Positions 50,170 to 59,255 of a stretch of DNA of 64,000 nt are shown here, one piece after another. This DNA comes from Prevotella sp. (GTDB taxonomy: Bacteria > Bacteroidota > Bacteroidia > Bacteroidales > Bacteroidaceae). The stretch is from positions 1 to 64,000 of the forward strand of contig JALEKD010000009.1 in the NCBI GenBank assembly GCA_022769285.1. The letters run 5' to 3'. The position numbers and the translations under genes are program-made. Below the pieces are notes generated by a model. The model was not told the DNA's origin. It did no database searches and was given only the letters and a program-made list of their open reading frames with translations. The number at the start of each line of letters is the position of its first letter. Position 1 is the stretch's first letter.

Positions 50170-51666
50170 ATGAGAAAGACATTATTGCTATTAGCAGCCC
50201 TGTTGTGGCTGCTTGCGCCGGGCCAGATGCTGGCCGATGGCGGCAAGCGAGAGTTCAGGGGAGCCTGGATGCAGTGCGTTAACGGTATGTACCTCGGCAA
50301 ATCGACGGCCGAAGTGCAACGGATGCTCACCCATCAGCTCGATGAACTGGAGAAAGACGGTGTCAACGCGATTATCTTCCAGGTGCGTGGCGAGTGCGAC
50401 GCCCTCTACGCGAGCAAGATTGAACCCTGGAGCCGTTACCTTACCGGTGTGCAGGGCCAAGCACCTAATCCCTACTGGGATCCTATGTCCTGGATGATAG
50501 TCCAGTGTCACAAGCGCGGCATGGAGTTCCACGCATGGATTAACCCTTATCGCGCCCGCATGAAGAGCCCCACTCGGCTGGCCCCTAACCACATCCTGTC
50601 GCTCCACCCTGAGCGCGCCTTCGAGTATGGCGGCCTGTACGTGCTCAACCCGGGCCTGAAAGAGAACCGCGACTACATCCTCTCGGTCGTAGACGACATA
50701 GTGAGCCGCTACGACATCGACGGCATACACATTGACGACTATTTCTATCCCTATCCCGATGGCGGCCGTCCCATCCCCGATGACCGCGAGTACCAGTTAT
50801 ATAATAATGGTATACAGGATCGTGGCGACTGGCGCCGCTACAATGTCAACCTGTTTATTAAGGAGATGGGCGAGCACGTTCACCGTCTCAAGCCATGGGT
50901 TAAGTTCGGCGTGTCGCCCTTTGGCATCTACCGTAACAAGAAGAGCGCTCCCATAGGGTCTGACACTAACGGCCTGCAAAACTACGACCAGTTGTACGCC
51001 GACGTGTTGCTGTGGGTAAACAATGGGTGGGTAGACTACTGCGTGCCGCAGCTGTACTGGCAGATAGGGCACAAGCTGGCCGACTACGATACACTGATAC
51101 GCTGGTGGAGCAAGCACATGGCGGCGCGCCCACTCTTCATCGGCGAGAGCATAGAGAATACCGTGAAATATCCAGACCCGGCCAACCCGGCCACACACCA
51201 GATGGCGGCCAAGTTCAAGCTGCACCGCCAGTTGCCCAATGTACAGGGAACGGTGCTGTGGTACGCCAAGGTGGCCGCCGAGGACATGGGCAGTTACGGC
51301 ACACTGCTTCGCAAGGTGTACTGGAGCCACCCCGCGCTGCCCCCGGCCATGCCTTTCCTGGACAACCACGCCCCCAAGAAGCCCCGCAAGGTGAGTACGG
51401 TGTGGAATGAGGACGGCTACATGCTCTTCTGGCAGCAGCCCAAGAGCAGGCGTTGGGGCGACGAGGCCCGCCGCTATGTTGTCTACCGCTTTGGCCGTGG
51501 CGAGCGCGTCAACCTGAACGATGCCAGTAAGATAGTCAAGATTACCTACGACCCCTTCTATCGCCTGCCTTACCAGGAGGGTCGCGACAAGTACACCTAC
51601 GTGGTTACCGCCCTGGACCGTGTGGGCAACGAGAGCAAAGGAGCCAAGCGCAAGGTCAAACTCTGA
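50170..51666 (+). CDS. GHL10/YngK-type glycoside hydrolase-like exported protein
   Basis: The start at 50170 gives 498 residues with a signal peptide (RKTLLLLAALLWLLAPGQMLA). The core matches the family 10-like hydrolases (GHL10). KREFRGAWMQCVNGMY is followed by DELEKDGVNAIIFQVRGECDALY, EFHAWINPYRARM, YDIDGIHIDDYFYPYP and KFGVSPFGIYRNK, a TIM barrel with the IDDYFYP block near the active site. An FnIII-like domain (about 405-498) ends the protein. Related proteins act on peptidoglycan or surface glycans; the substrate here is unknown. Confidence 0.87.
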   Translation: MRKTLLLLAALLWLLAPGQMLADGGKREFRGAWMQCVNGMYLGKSTAEVQRMLTHQLDELEKDGVNAIIFQVRGECDALYASKIEPWSRYLTGVQGQAPNPYWDPMSWMIVQCHKRGMEFHAWINPYRARMKSPTRLAPNHILSLHPERAFEYGGLYVLNPGLKENRDYILSVVDDIVSRYDIDGIHIDDYFYPYPDGGRPIPDDREYQLYNNGIQDRGDWRRYNVNLFIKEMGEHVHRLKPWVKFGVSPFGIYRNKKSAPIGSDTNGLQNYDQLYADVLLWVNNGWVDYCVPQLYWQIGHKLADYDTLIRWWSKHMAARPLFIGESIENTVKYPDPANPATHQMAAKFKLHRQLPNVQGTVLWYAKVAAEDMGSYGTLLRKVYWSHPALPPAMPFLDNHAPKKPRKVSTVWNEDGYMLFWQQPKSRRWGDEARRYVVYRFGRGERVNLNDASKIVKITYDPFYRLPYQEGRDKYTYVVTALDRVGNESKGAKRKVKL

Positions 51667-51679
51667 CTCCTGCATTTGC

Positions 51680-51757
51680 GGAGCTCACCGCGGGCTCCGT
51701 CCGAAGGCTATGGACGGCCATCCTGAACTTCCGGATATACATCCAGAGGTTCGGGAT
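51680..51757. other. Three consecutive inverted repeats
   Basis: GGAGC/GCTCC (51680-51698), CCGTCC/GGACGG (51697-51717) and ATCCTGAAC/GTTCGGGAT (51720-51757, one wobble) lie in series after the GHL10 stop. No T-run follows any of them. The rest of the 51667-51994 gap holds the ilv promoter region. Confidence 0.4.
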
Positions 51758-51841
51758 AGCCGTTTGCAGTCTTTGGCTGGAGCTGTCAATGGTCAAGAAC
51801 ATAGAAAAGACCAATTACTGTTAAATTGAAAGCAATAGTTA

Positions 51842-51866
51842 TGCACACGGTAACAATTTGTGTGCA
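51842..51866. promoter_or_regulatory. Inverted repeat upstream of the ilv promoter, possible operator
   Basis: TGCACAC (51842-51848) and GTGTGCA (51860-51866) are perfect arms around an 11-bp centre, about 50 bp upstream of the -7 box. Size and symmetry fit a dimeric regulator site. Confidence 0.45.
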
Positions 51867-51916
51867 AATACAATAAAAAACTATCAATTTATTTCTTTTT
51901 ATTATATAAAAGTTTA

Positions 51917-51924
51917 TACCTTTG
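51917..51924 (+). promoter_or_regulatory. -7 element of the ilv operon
   Basis: TACCTTTG; a weak TTTC (51892-51895) lies 21 bp upstream. Leader length would be about 65 nt. Confidence 0.6.
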
Positions 51925-51957
51925 CATTAATAAAGAGATAACCAATAGATTATTAGT

Positions 51958-51976
51958 GGCACCCATAGTGGGTGCC
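51958..51976 (+). other. Leader hairpin directly upstream of ilvD
   Basis: GGCACCCA-TAG-TGGGTGCC is a perfect 8-bp stem with a 3-nt loop, ending 18 nt before the ATG and just before GAGGTAAAAAG. It could affect ilvD translation or protect the transcript 5' end. No leader peptide rich in Ile, Leu or Val codons was found. Confidence 0.5.
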
Positions 51977-51994
51977 GAGGTAAAAAGATAAAGT

Positions 51995-53791
51995 ATGGGA
52001 GAAAAGTTGAGAAGTTCGGTATGTACCGTGGGGCGCCGTTTTGCCGGCTCCAGGGCCCTGTGGGTGGCAGCCGGAATGAAGCCCGAACAGTTTGGCAAGC
52101 CCATTATTGCTATTGTCAATTCGTTTACACAGTTTGTGCCCGGGCACACCCATCTCCATGAGATAGGGCAGATAGTTAAGCACGAGATAGAGGCCATGGG
52201 CTGCTACGCTGCTGAGTTTAACACCATAGCCATAGACGACGGTATCGCCATGGGTCACGACGGCATGCTGTACTCGCTTCCCTCGCGCGACATCATAGCG
52301 GACTCGGTAGAGTACATGGTCAACGCCCACAAGGCCGATGCCATGATATGTATATCTAACTGCGACAAGGTTACCCCCGGTATGCTCATGGCCGCCATGA
52401 GGCTCAACATACCTACGGTGTTCTGCAGCGGAGGCCCCATGGAGGCCGGCCACTGGCAGGGGCAGCACGCCGACCTCATCACAGCCATGGTTAAGGGTGC
52501 CGACCCTACCGTGAGTGATGAGGACGTGGCCCGCATAGAGCAGTGTGCCTGCCCGGGCTGTGGCAGTTGCTCGGGTATGTTCACGGCCAACTCCATGAAC
52601 TCGCTTACCGAAGCCATCGGCCTCTCGCTGCCCGGAAATGGCACCATACTGGCCACTCATACCAACCGCGTACAACTCTTCCGCGACGCCGCAAGGCTCA
52701 TCGTGAAGAACGCGCTGAAGTATTATGAAGAGGGCGATGTCTCGGTGTTGCCCCGCAGCATCGCCACCCGACAGGCGTTTCTCAATGCCATGTCGCTCGA
52801 CATCGCCATGGGAGGCTCTACCAACACCATCCTGCACCTGTTGGCCGTGGCCAACGAGGGTGGGGTAGACTTCAAGATGAGCGACATCGATGCGCTGAGC
52901 CGCAAGGTGCCCTGTCTGTGTAAATTGGCCCCCAACACGGCCCAGTACAGTGTGCAGGACTGCGGGCGTGCCGGTGGCATCTTAGGCATCTTGGGCGAGC
53001 TCTACCACGGTGGACTGGTAGACGGCTCTACACAGCGGGTAGATGGACTGACGCTGCAGCAGGCCGTGAGCCAGTACTCTATATGTACCCCTGAGCCTAC
53101 GGCCGAGGCTCTGCGCATCTACCGTTCGGCCCCCGGCAACCGCTTCTCTACCCAGATGGGTAGCCAGAGCTGCGAGTGGGACACCCTGGACACCGACCGC
53201 GCAGGTGGCTGCATACGCGACCTGGCCCACGCCTACACCCGTGATGGCGGCCTGGCTGTGCTCTTTGGCAACCTGGCTCCTAAGGGATGTGTGGTCAAGA
53301 CGGCTGGCGTAGACGAGGAACTGTGGCACTTCAGCGGGCCGGCTGTAGTGTTCGATTCGCAGGAAGCTGCTTGCGAGGGTATCCTGGGCGGCCGTGTCCA
53401 TGCCGGCGACTGTGTCGTTATCCTGTACGAAGGCCCCAAGGGAGGCCCTGGCATGCAGGAGATGCTGTACCCAACGTCGTACATTAAGAGTATGCACTTA
53501 GGCAAGGCGTGTGCCCTCATTACCGATGGCCGTTTCTCGGGTGGCACCAGCGGTCTGAGCATAGGCCACATATCGCCCGAGGCCGCTGCTGGCGGCCCCA
53601 TAGGCAAGGTGCGCAATGGCGACATCATCGAGATAGACATACCCCACCGTAGTATTAATATAAAGGTGAGCGACGACGAGTTGGCAGCCCGTAGCCCGTT
53701 CCCACTGACCCGCGACCGCCAGGTTAGCAAGGCTCTGCGCCACTACGCCCAGAGCGTTAGTTCGGCTGATATGGGAGGAGTACGCTTATGA
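51995..53791 (+). CDS. ilvD: Dihydroxy-acid dehydratase
   Basis: IlvD dehydrates 2,3-dihydroxy-isovalerate and its methyl homologue, the third common step of valine and isoleucine synthesis. The 598-residue protein has [14 protein letters not shown] with a cluster cysteine, [27 protein letters not shown] with further cluster ligands, and [22 protein letters not shown] near the C-terminus. It is first in the ilv operon and overlaps ilvB by 4 bp. Confidence 0.97.
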   Translation: MGEKLRSSVCTVGRRFAGSRALWVAAGMKPEQFGKPIIAIVNSFTQFVPGHTHLHEIGQIVKHEIEAMGCYAAEFNTIAIDDGIAMGHDGMLYSLPSRDIIADSVEYMVNAHKADAMICISNCDKVTPGMLMAAMRLNIPTVFCSGGPMEAGHWQGQHADLITAMVKGADPTVSDEDVARIEQCACPGCGSCSGMFTANSMNSLTEAIGLSLPGNGTILATHTNRVQLFRDAARLIVKNALKYYEEGDVSVLPRSIATRQAFLNAMSLDIAMGGSTNTILHLLAVANEGGVDFKMSDIDALSRKVPCLCKLAPNTAQYSVQDCGRAGGILGILGELYHGGLVDGSTQRVDGLTLQQAVSQYSICTPEPTAEALRIYRSAPGNRFSTQMGSQSCEWDTLDTDRAGGCIRDLAHAYTRDGGLAVLFGNLAPKGCVVKTAGVDEELWHFSGPAVVFDSQEAACEGILGGRVHAGDCVVILYEGPKGGPGMQEMLYPTSYIKSMHLGKACALITDGRFSGGTSGLSIGHISPEAAAGGPIGKVRNGDIIEIDIPHRSINIKVSDDELAARSPFPLTRDRQVSKALRHYAQSVSSADMGGVRL

Positions 53792-55500
53792 GTGAACGTA
53801 TTACAGGTGCCGAGGCACTCATGCGCTCGCTCCAGGCAGCGGACGTAAAGACCATATTTGGCTATCCAGGCGGCGCCATCATGCCCGTGTTTGATGCGCT
53901 GTACGACTACACCCGCGGAGCCACCAAGGCGTTCGACCACATACTGGTGCGCCATGAGCAGGCCGCAGCCCATGCCGCCGAGGGCTATGCCCGCGTGAGC
54001 GGCAAGGTGGGCGTATGCCTGGTTACCAGTGGCCCCGGAGCCACCAATACCATTACCGGTGTGGCCGATGCCATGATGGACTCTACGCCCATCGTGGTGA
54101 TAGCCGGACAGGTGAGCACGGCCGCTCTGGGTACCGATGCCTTTCAGGAGGTAGACCTCGTGGGCATGTCGCAGCCCATTACCAAGTGGAGTTACCAGAT
54201 ACGTTCGGCTGCCGATGTGGCCTGGGCCGTAAGCAAGGCTTTCTACATAGCCCGCAGCGGTAGGCCAGGTCCCGTGGTTCTCGATTTCCCCAAAAATGCT
54301 CAGCAAGGGCTCACCGAGTGGAAGCCCGTAGACCATGTGTCGCTGCGGTCGTATCATCCTTATCCTACTATTTCGGTCGAGGCAGTGGCTCAGGCCGCCG
54401 AACTCATCAACCATGCCAAGCGCCCGTTAGCCCTGGTGGGGCAGGGAGTGGAGTTGGCAGGTGCCCAGGCCGAGTTGGCCGCTTTCCTGGCACGTGCCGA
54501 CATTCCCGCGGCCCGTACCCTGTTGGGGCTGTCGGCCCTCAGCACTTTCCATCCCCTCAATATGGGTATGGTGGGTATGCACGGCAACTACGCGCCTAAC
54601 ATGAAGACACAGGAGTGCGACGTGCTGATAGCCGTGGGTATGCGCTTCAGCGACCGGGTAACGGGCAATCTGGCCACGTATGCCCGCCAGGCCAAGGTGA
54701 TACACTTGGACATCGATGTGACCGAGATAGACAAGAACGTGAAGACCGATGTCGCCGTGTTAGGCGATTGCCGGCAGACGCTGGCCGCCATAACCGACAG
54801 GCTCGAACCGGCCAGGCACACAGAGTGGATCGGCTCGTTTGCCAAGTATGCCGACATGGAGCGGCAGAAGGTCATAGAGCGTGCCATCCATCCCACTGAG
54901 GGCCCGCTGCTGATGGGCGAGGTAATAAATGAGGTGGCCGAGCAGACGCAGGCCAATGCTATACTGGTCAACGATGTAGGCCAGAACCAGATGATGTCGT
55001 GCCGCTACTTCAAGTACCGCCACAGCCGGTCGGTAGTAACCAGCGGCGGACTGGGAACCATGGGCTTTGGCCTGCCCGCAGCCGTGGGTGCCGTGCTGGG
55101 TGCTCCCCAGCGCCAGGTATGCCTCTTCATGGGCGACGGTGGCTTCCAGATGAGTATCCAGGAACTGGGCACCATCATGGAGCAGCGCTTGCCGCTCAAG
55201 ATGATACTCCTTAACAACAATTACCTCGGTAACGTGCGTCAGTGGCAGGACATGTTCTTTCATGGCCGCAAGTCCTTCACCCGTATGCTTAACCCCCACT
55301 ATCAGTCTATTTGTCAGGGCTACGGCATAGGTTACGGCGTGGCCATTGGCCGCGACGAACTCAAGGCCCGGGTGGCCGAGATGCTGTCGGCCGAGGGGCC
55401 GTATCTGCTGGAATGTGCAGTCAAGGAAGAAGACAATGTACTGCCCATGATTACCCCGGGCTCCAGCGTCGACGAGATGATATTGGAGGTAAACCTATAA
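53788..55500 (+). CDS. ilvB: Acetolactate synthase large (catalytic) subunit
   Basis: The ThDP-dependent enzyme condenses pyruvate with pyruvate or 2-ketobutyrate. The 570-residue protein begins [24 protein letters not shown], has the catalytic Glu in [15 protein letters not shown], the FAD-domain segments, and the ThDP motif [34 protein letters not shown] near the C-terminus. It is followed by its regulatory subunit 12 bp later. Confidence 0.97.
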   Translation: MSERITGAEALMRSLQAADVKTIFGYPGGAIMPVFDALYDYTRGATKAFDHILVRHEQAAAHAAEGYARVSGKVGVCLVTSGPGATNTITGVADAMMDSTPIVVIAGQVSTAALGTDAFQEVDLVGMSQPITKWSYQIRSAADVAWAVSKAFYIARSGRPGPVVLDFPKNAQQGLTEWKPVDHVSLRSYHPYPTISVEAVAQAAELINHAKRPLALVGQGVELAGAQAELAAFLARADIPAARTLLGLSALSTFHPLNMGMVGMHGNYAPNMKTQECDVLIAVGMRFSDRVTGNLATYARQAKVIHLDIDVTEIDKNVKTDVAVLGDCRQTLAAITDRLEPARHTEWIGSFAKYADMERQKVIERAIHPTEGPLLMGEVINEVAEQTQANAILVNDVGQNQMMSCRYFKYRHSRSVVTSGGLGTMGFGLPAAVGAVLGAPQRQVCLFMGDGGFQMSIQELGTIMEQRLPLKMILLNNNYLGNVRQWQDMFFHGRKSFTRMLNPHYQSICQGYGIGYGVAIGRDELKARVAEMLSAEGPYLLECAVKEEDNVLPMITPGSSVDEMILEVNL

Positions 55501-55512
55501 ACAACCACACCC

Positions 55513-56046
55513 ATGATGGAAGACAAAGAACTGTACACCCTGCTGGTCTACTCAGAGAATATAGCCGGTGTGCTCAATCAGATAACGGCTGTGTTCACCC
55601 GCAGGCAGGTCAACATAGAGAGCCTGAACGTCTCGGCGTCCAATATGCGTAACGTACACAAGTACACCATTACCGCCTGGAGCACCGAGCACGAGATTAA
55701 GAAGATAACGCAGCAGATAGAGAAGAAGATAGATGTCATCAAGGCGGACTATTACGTAGATAGTCAGCTGTTCATACACGAGGTGGCGCTGTTCAAGATA
55801 GCTACCTCGGCCGTGATGGACAATCCCGACGTGTCGCGTACCATACGCCGTTGCGGAGCCCGCATATTAGAGGTAAACTCCACCTACTGCACCGTATTGC
55901 TGTCGGGGGTGCCCGAGGACATAGCCGCCATGCACGCCGAGCTGATGATCTACGACTGCATGCTCCAGTACACACGCTCCGGACGTATCGCCGTGACGCG
56001 CAGTAAAGAAGAGGCGCTGGCCGACATGATTACAGACAACGAATAA
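55513..56046 (+). CDS. ilvN: Acetolactate synthase small (regulatory) subunit
   Basis: The 177-residue protein opens with an ACT domain (YTLLVYSENIAGVLNQITAVFTRRQVNIESLNVS) that binds valine, and ends with the second ACT-like domain (EVALFKIATSAVMDNPDVSRTIRRCGARILEVNSTYCTVLLSG). It stimulates IlvB and confers feedback control. Starts at 55513 and 55516 are equally possible. Confidence 0.93.
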   Translation: MMEDKELYTLLVYSENIAGVLNQITAVFTRRQVNIESLNVSASNMRNVHKYTITAWSTEHEIKKITQQIEKKIDVIKADYYVDSQLFIHEVALFKIATSAVMDNPDVSRTIRRCGARILEVNSTYCTVLLSGVPEDIAAMHAELMIYDCMLQYTRSGRIAVTRSKEEALADMITDNE

Positions 56047-56063
56047 ATTATGTATAACCAATA

Positions 56064-56081
56064 GGCCCGCCACCACGGGCC
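56064..56081 (+). other. Intercistronic hairpin before ilvC
   Basis: GGCCCG-CCACCA-CGGGCC is a 6-bp stem in the 53-bp gap between ilvN and ilvC; a similar CCGCC/GGCGG hairpin (57151-57163) follows the ilvC stop. Both could mark mRNA processing or stability sites. Confidence 0.4.
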
Positions 56082-56099
56082 AGTAAAACATTTACGATT

Positions 56100-57143
56100 A
56101 TGGCAGAAATGAATTTTGGAGGAGTAACCGAGACCGTGGTTACCAGTAAGGAGTTCTCTTTGGAGAAAGCACGTGAAGTGTTGAAGAATGAAACCATTGC
56201 AGTTATAGGATATGGAATACAGGGCCCAGGTCAGGCGTGCAACTTGCGCGACAACGGGTTCAACGTTATCGTCGGGCAGCGCCCTGGCAAGACTTACGAG
56301 AAGGCTGTGGCCGATGGTTGGGAGCCTGGCAAGACGCTATTCTCTATCGATGAGGCCGCCAAGCGTGGCACCATCCTGTGTATGCTGCTCTCTGACGCTG
56401 GCCAGATAGCCGTGTGGCCCACCATCAAGGCTCACCTGACTGCCGGAAAGACGCTGTACTACTCACATGGCTTCGCCATCAACTGGAACGACCGCACGGG
56501 CGTGGTGCCACCTAAGGATGTCGATGTAATCATGGTCGCCCCTAAGGGATCGGGTACCTCGCTGCGCACCATGTTCAAGGAGGGACGCGGACTGAACTGC
56601 TCGTATGCCGTATATCAGGACGCCTCGGGCAAGGCAGAGGAGAAGACCATCGCCTTTGGTATCGGCATCGGCGCCGGATATCTCTTTAAGACTACATTCC
56701 AGCGCGAGGCTACATCAGATCTTACCGGCGAGCGCGGCTCGTTGATGGGGGCTATCGAGGGACTGCTTGAGGCGCAGTACGAGGTGCTTCGCGAGAATGG
56801 CCACTCACCCTCTGAGGCTTTCAATGAGACCGTTGAGGAGCTCACGCAGAGCTTGGCTCCGCTCTTTGGTGCCAAGGGTATGGACTGGATGTACGCCAAC
56901 TGCTCAACGACGGCTCAGCGTGGCGCACTCGACTGGGCCCCACGTTTCAGAGCGGCCATTAAGCCCGTCATGGAGTGGCTTTACTACTCGGTGAAGACTG
57001 GCAACGAGGCACAGATATCCATTGACTCTAACTCGAAGCCCAACTACCGCGATGAGCTTAACAAGGAGCTTGAGGCCATGCGCAATACGGAGATGTGGCA
57101 GGCTGGTATCACTGTCCGCAAGCTGCGCCCGGAGAACGATTGA
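56100..57143 (+). CDS. ilvC: Ketol-acid reductoisomerase
   Basis: IlvC isomerises and reduces acetolactate with NADPH. The 347-residue class I enzyme has the Rossmann motif IGYGIQGPGQACNLRDNG with phosphate-binding GQRPGKT, SHGFAINW, VMVAPKGSGTSLRTMFKEGRGL and the metal-site segments (DLTGERGSLMGAIEGLLEAQYEVL, ETVEELTQ). The loop after the Rossmann beta-2 strand is longer than in short class I enzymes, as is usual in Bacteroidales. It is last in the ilv operon. Confidence 0.96.
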   Translation: MAEMNFGGVTETVVTSKEFSLEKAREVLKNETIAVIGYGIQGPGQACNLRDNGFNVIVGQRPGKTYEKAVADGWEPGKTLFSIDEAAKRGTILCMLLSDAGQIAVWPTIKAHLTAGKTLYYSHGFAINWNDRTGVVPPKDVDVIMVAPKGSGTSLRTMFKEGRGLNCSYAVYQDASGKAEEKTIAFGIGIGAGYLFKTTFQREATSDLTGERGSLMGAIEGLLEAQYEVLRENGHSPSEAFNETVEELTQSLAPLFGAKGMDWMYANCSTTAQRGALDWAPRFRAAIKPVMEWLYYSVKTGNEAQISIDSNSKPNYRDELNKELEAMRNTEMWQAGITVRKLRPEND

Positions 57144-57180
57144 ACACTTGCCGCCACGGGCGGTACCATTTATAACAAAA

Positions 57181-57222
57181 AAACATTCGCACGGCCATCG
57201 TGGCCACTGCGAATGTTTTTTT
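57181..57222. terminator. Bidirectional terminator between ilvC and the 147-residue gene
   Basis: AAACATTCGCA (57181-57191) pairs with TGCGAATGTTT (57208-57218), with inner GGCCA/TGGCC. An A-run precedes it and seven T follow, so it serves both converging units. Confidence 0.93.
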
Positions 57223-57247
57223 ATGATGGTTGCTGGAAAGGTAGCGG

Positions 57248-57691
57248 TCAGTCTTCCTTCATCAGCTTGTCAAAAAAGGAGTCGAGGTCTTCGTCCAGGC
57301 CCGTCATCAGATCGTTGCCAATGATGACGGTGTCGTCATCTGCCATGTACAGGTCGGCTATGGTGTTGAGCTCCTCATCCTCGAGCACAAAGCTGAAAGG
57401 CTTCATAATGCCCATGGCGTCTACCGTATCGCTCATCTTCTTGAGTATGTTGGTAAGAAGCGTTGTGACGTGCGCAAAGAAATCTGCGTCGGTACACTCT
57501 ATCCACTGCTCGACCACGCAGCGGGTTATTTCCTGGTCATCGTCGTCGAATGTGACCAGCTCGCCGCTGTCTGGCGACACGCGAACGTGAATGTCGGTAA
57601 TGGCAGATGTCTCGTTGTCGGCCGGGAATTTCTCTGCTGTCTTTCTGATGGCACGCTCTATCTGCTGTACCGTCTGTTCTGTTGCTTTCAT
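57248..57691 (-). CDS. Hypothetical acidic protein, 147 residues
   Basis: The protein is strongly acidic, with no signal peptide, membrane helix or cysteine-ligand pattern (its single Cys pair is not spaced like one). Strand-helix alternation is seen in ITDIHVRVSPDSGELVTFDDDDQEITRCVVEQWIE. The C-terminal half has FSFVLEDEELNTIADLYMADDDTVIIGNDLM followed by an acidic helix, suggesting a small alpha/beta domain. It has its own well-formed promoter. No family recognised. Confidence 0.75.
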   Translation of the reverse strand: MKATEQTVQQIERAIRKTAEKFPADNETSAITDIHVRVSPDSGELVTFDDDDQEITRCVVEQWIECTDADFFAHVTTLLTNILKKMSDTVDAMGIMKPFSFVLEDEELNTIADLYMADDDTVIIGNDLMTGLDEDLDSFFDKLMKED

Positions 57692-57727
57692 AGAGGTAGA
57701 CTCATTTAATGATTATTGTATCTTATG

Positions 57728-57758
57728 CAAAGATACGCTTTGCGCGCTAAAGAGCAAA
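57728..57758 (-). promoter_or_regulatory. Promoter of the 147-residue protein gene
   Basis: On the minus strand TTTG (57758-57755), 19 bp, TATCTTTG (57735-57728): full consensus, leader about 30 nt. Confidence 0.8.
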
Positions 57759-57893
57759 GAAAAATCTGTTTTTTTTGACTCCGGTGCCCATAATTAGCGT
57801 GTTTTGGTTGGATGCGATGGTCTAAAAAACTTTAAAGCGGGTAGCCATACTTATTTTGGCCGAAAAAGTGACGTCTAAATCATTTTTTTTGAC

Positions 57894-57901
57894 TACTTTT
57901 G
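57894..57901 (+). promoter_or_regulatory. -7 element of the rseC-rnf operon
   Basis: TACTTTTG, immediately before the earliest in-frame ATGs of rseC; no good -33 box. The gap 57692-57893 otherwise holds only the divergent promoter. Confidence 0.5.
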
Positions 57902-57973
57902 CACATGGTATGCCCATTAGAGATGACCTCTGGAAGTGGGCAGATTGCATCGACAGAAACAAGCATTTTGCCT

Positions 57974-58402
57974 ATGGGCAGTGTAATAACCAAGGAAGGT
58001 ATAGTGACAGAGATCGCGGGCTCGCGTGTATGGGTTCGTGTGCTGCGGGCATCGGCCTGTGGCGGGTGTTCCCTGTCGGGCCACTGTAATGCCGCTGAGT
58101 GTCGCACGAATGTAATCACCGTGACGGCCAAGAGTACCGATGGCCTGTCGGTGGGCGACCATGTACGCATATCTACCGCAGTGTCGGCCATACAGCTGGC
58201 TCTGTGGGTAGGGTTTGGGTTTCCGCTTGTTGTACTGGTCGGTCTTTTTGCCGCGGCCCGTTATGGTCTGGGGCTGGCTGAGCACCTGTCGGCCGGTATA
58301 GGGCTCCTCTCCCTTATACCTTATTATATTGTAGTGTACCTGTGCCGTCACTGGATAGGCCGGAAGGTACATTTCAACATCGAAAGTACAAAACATGAAT
58401 GA
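57974..58402 (+). CDS. rseC: RseC-family membrane protein
   Basis: RseC/MucC proteins are small inner-membrane proteins often encoded with Rnf/Rsx complexes, where they help reduce SoxR or support complex assembly. The start at 57974 (MGSVITKEGIVTEI, 142 residues) fits the family; 57923 is possible and 57899-57905 lie too close to the promoter box. The N-terminal domain has the Cys motif ACGGCSLSGHCNAAEC, followed by two hydrophobic helices (about 75-98 and 107-127). It overlaps rnfB by 8 bp. Confidence 0.88.
   Translation: MGSVITKEGIVTEIAGSRVWVRVLRASACGGCSLSGHCNAAECRTNVITVTAKSTDGLSVGDHVRISTAVSAIQLALWVGFGFPLVVLVGLFAAARYGLGLAEHLSAGIGLLSLIPYYIVVYLCRHWIGRKVHFNIESTKHE
58315..58328 (-). repeat. 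14-mer TATAATAAGGTATA, copy 4 (reverse, inside rseC)
   Basis: Exact reverse-complement copy, here within coding sequence for the second membrane helix (LIPYYIV). Confidence 0.6.
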
Positions 58403-59255
58403 TATGAACTACATTTTAGTGGCAGTGATGGTGCTGTGCGGAGTGGCGCTGCTGGCAGCAGTGGTGCTGTACACCGTATCGCGCAAGTTTGCTGTCAAGG
58501 AAGACCCACGAGTAAAGGATGTGCAGCAGTGTCTGCCCGGTGCCAACTGCGGAGGCTGCGGCTTTGCCGGGTGTGCCGCTATGGCCGAGGCCCTGGTCAA
58601 GGGGGCTGATGCCGGAAGCATCGACGGACTGCGCTGTCCCGTGGGTGGCGATGCCGCCATGGCTAAGATAAGCGATGTGTTAGGCATGGCCTCAGTGGCT
58701 GCCGACCCCATGGTAGCCGTGGTACGTTGTAATGGAACCTGTGATAACCGCCCGCAGGTAGCTGTGTACGAGGGGTTGCACACATGTGCTGCCGTCAACG
58801 CCTCCTCGGCTGGCGAGACCGGCTGTGGTTATGGCTGCTTGGGCTGTGGCGACTGTGTGTCGGCCTGTCAGTTCGGTGGCATCGTGCTGAACCCCGAAAC
58901 GGGTCTCCCCGAGGTCAGCGAGGACGTGTGCATAGGCTGCGGCGGGTGTGTCAAGGCTTGCCCGCGCCACATCATCGAACTGCGTAAGAAAGGACCTAAG
59001 GGCCGCCGCGTGTATGTACGCTGCGTAAACCATGACCGTGGCCCCGTGGCCCGCAAGGCTTGTCAGGCCGCGTGTATAGGGTGTGGCAAGTGTGAGAAGG
59101 TGTGCCCGTTCGGAGCCATAACGGTAACCGGTAATCTCTCATACATAGACTATAACAAGTGCCGGATGTGTACCAAGTGTGTGCCAGAGTGCCCTACAGG
59201 TGCCATAGTCAAAGTAAATTTTCCCGTAGTGAAGAAGAAGGAGGCTGAAGCATGA
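58395..59255 (+). CDS. rnfB: Rnf electron transport complex subunit B
   Basis: RnfB receives electrons from ferredoxin in the membrane complex that couples ferredoxin:NAD+ oxidoreduction to ion pumping. The 286-residue protein has an N-terminal membrane helix (about 4-28), the 4Fe-4S motif CLPGANCGGCGFAGC, and several ferredoxin-type clusters: CGYGCLGCGDCVSAC, CIGCGGCVKACPRH, CIGCGKCEKVCPFG and CRMCTKCVPECPTG. It overlaps rnfC by 4 bp. Confidence 0.96.
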   Translation: MNDMNYILVAVMVLCGVALLAAVVLYTVSRKFAVKEDPRVKDVQQCLPGANCGGCGFAGCAAMAEALVKGADAGSIDGLRCPVGGDAAMAKISDVLGMASVAADPMVAVVRCNGTCDNRPQVAVYEGLHTCAAVNASSAGETGCGYGCLGCGDCVSACQFGGIVLNPETGLPEVSEDVCIGCGGCVKACPRHIIELRKKGPKGRRVYVRCVNHDRGPVARKACQAACIGCGKCEKVCPFGAITVTGNLSYIDYNKCRMCTKCVPECPTGAIVKVNFPVVKKKEAEA

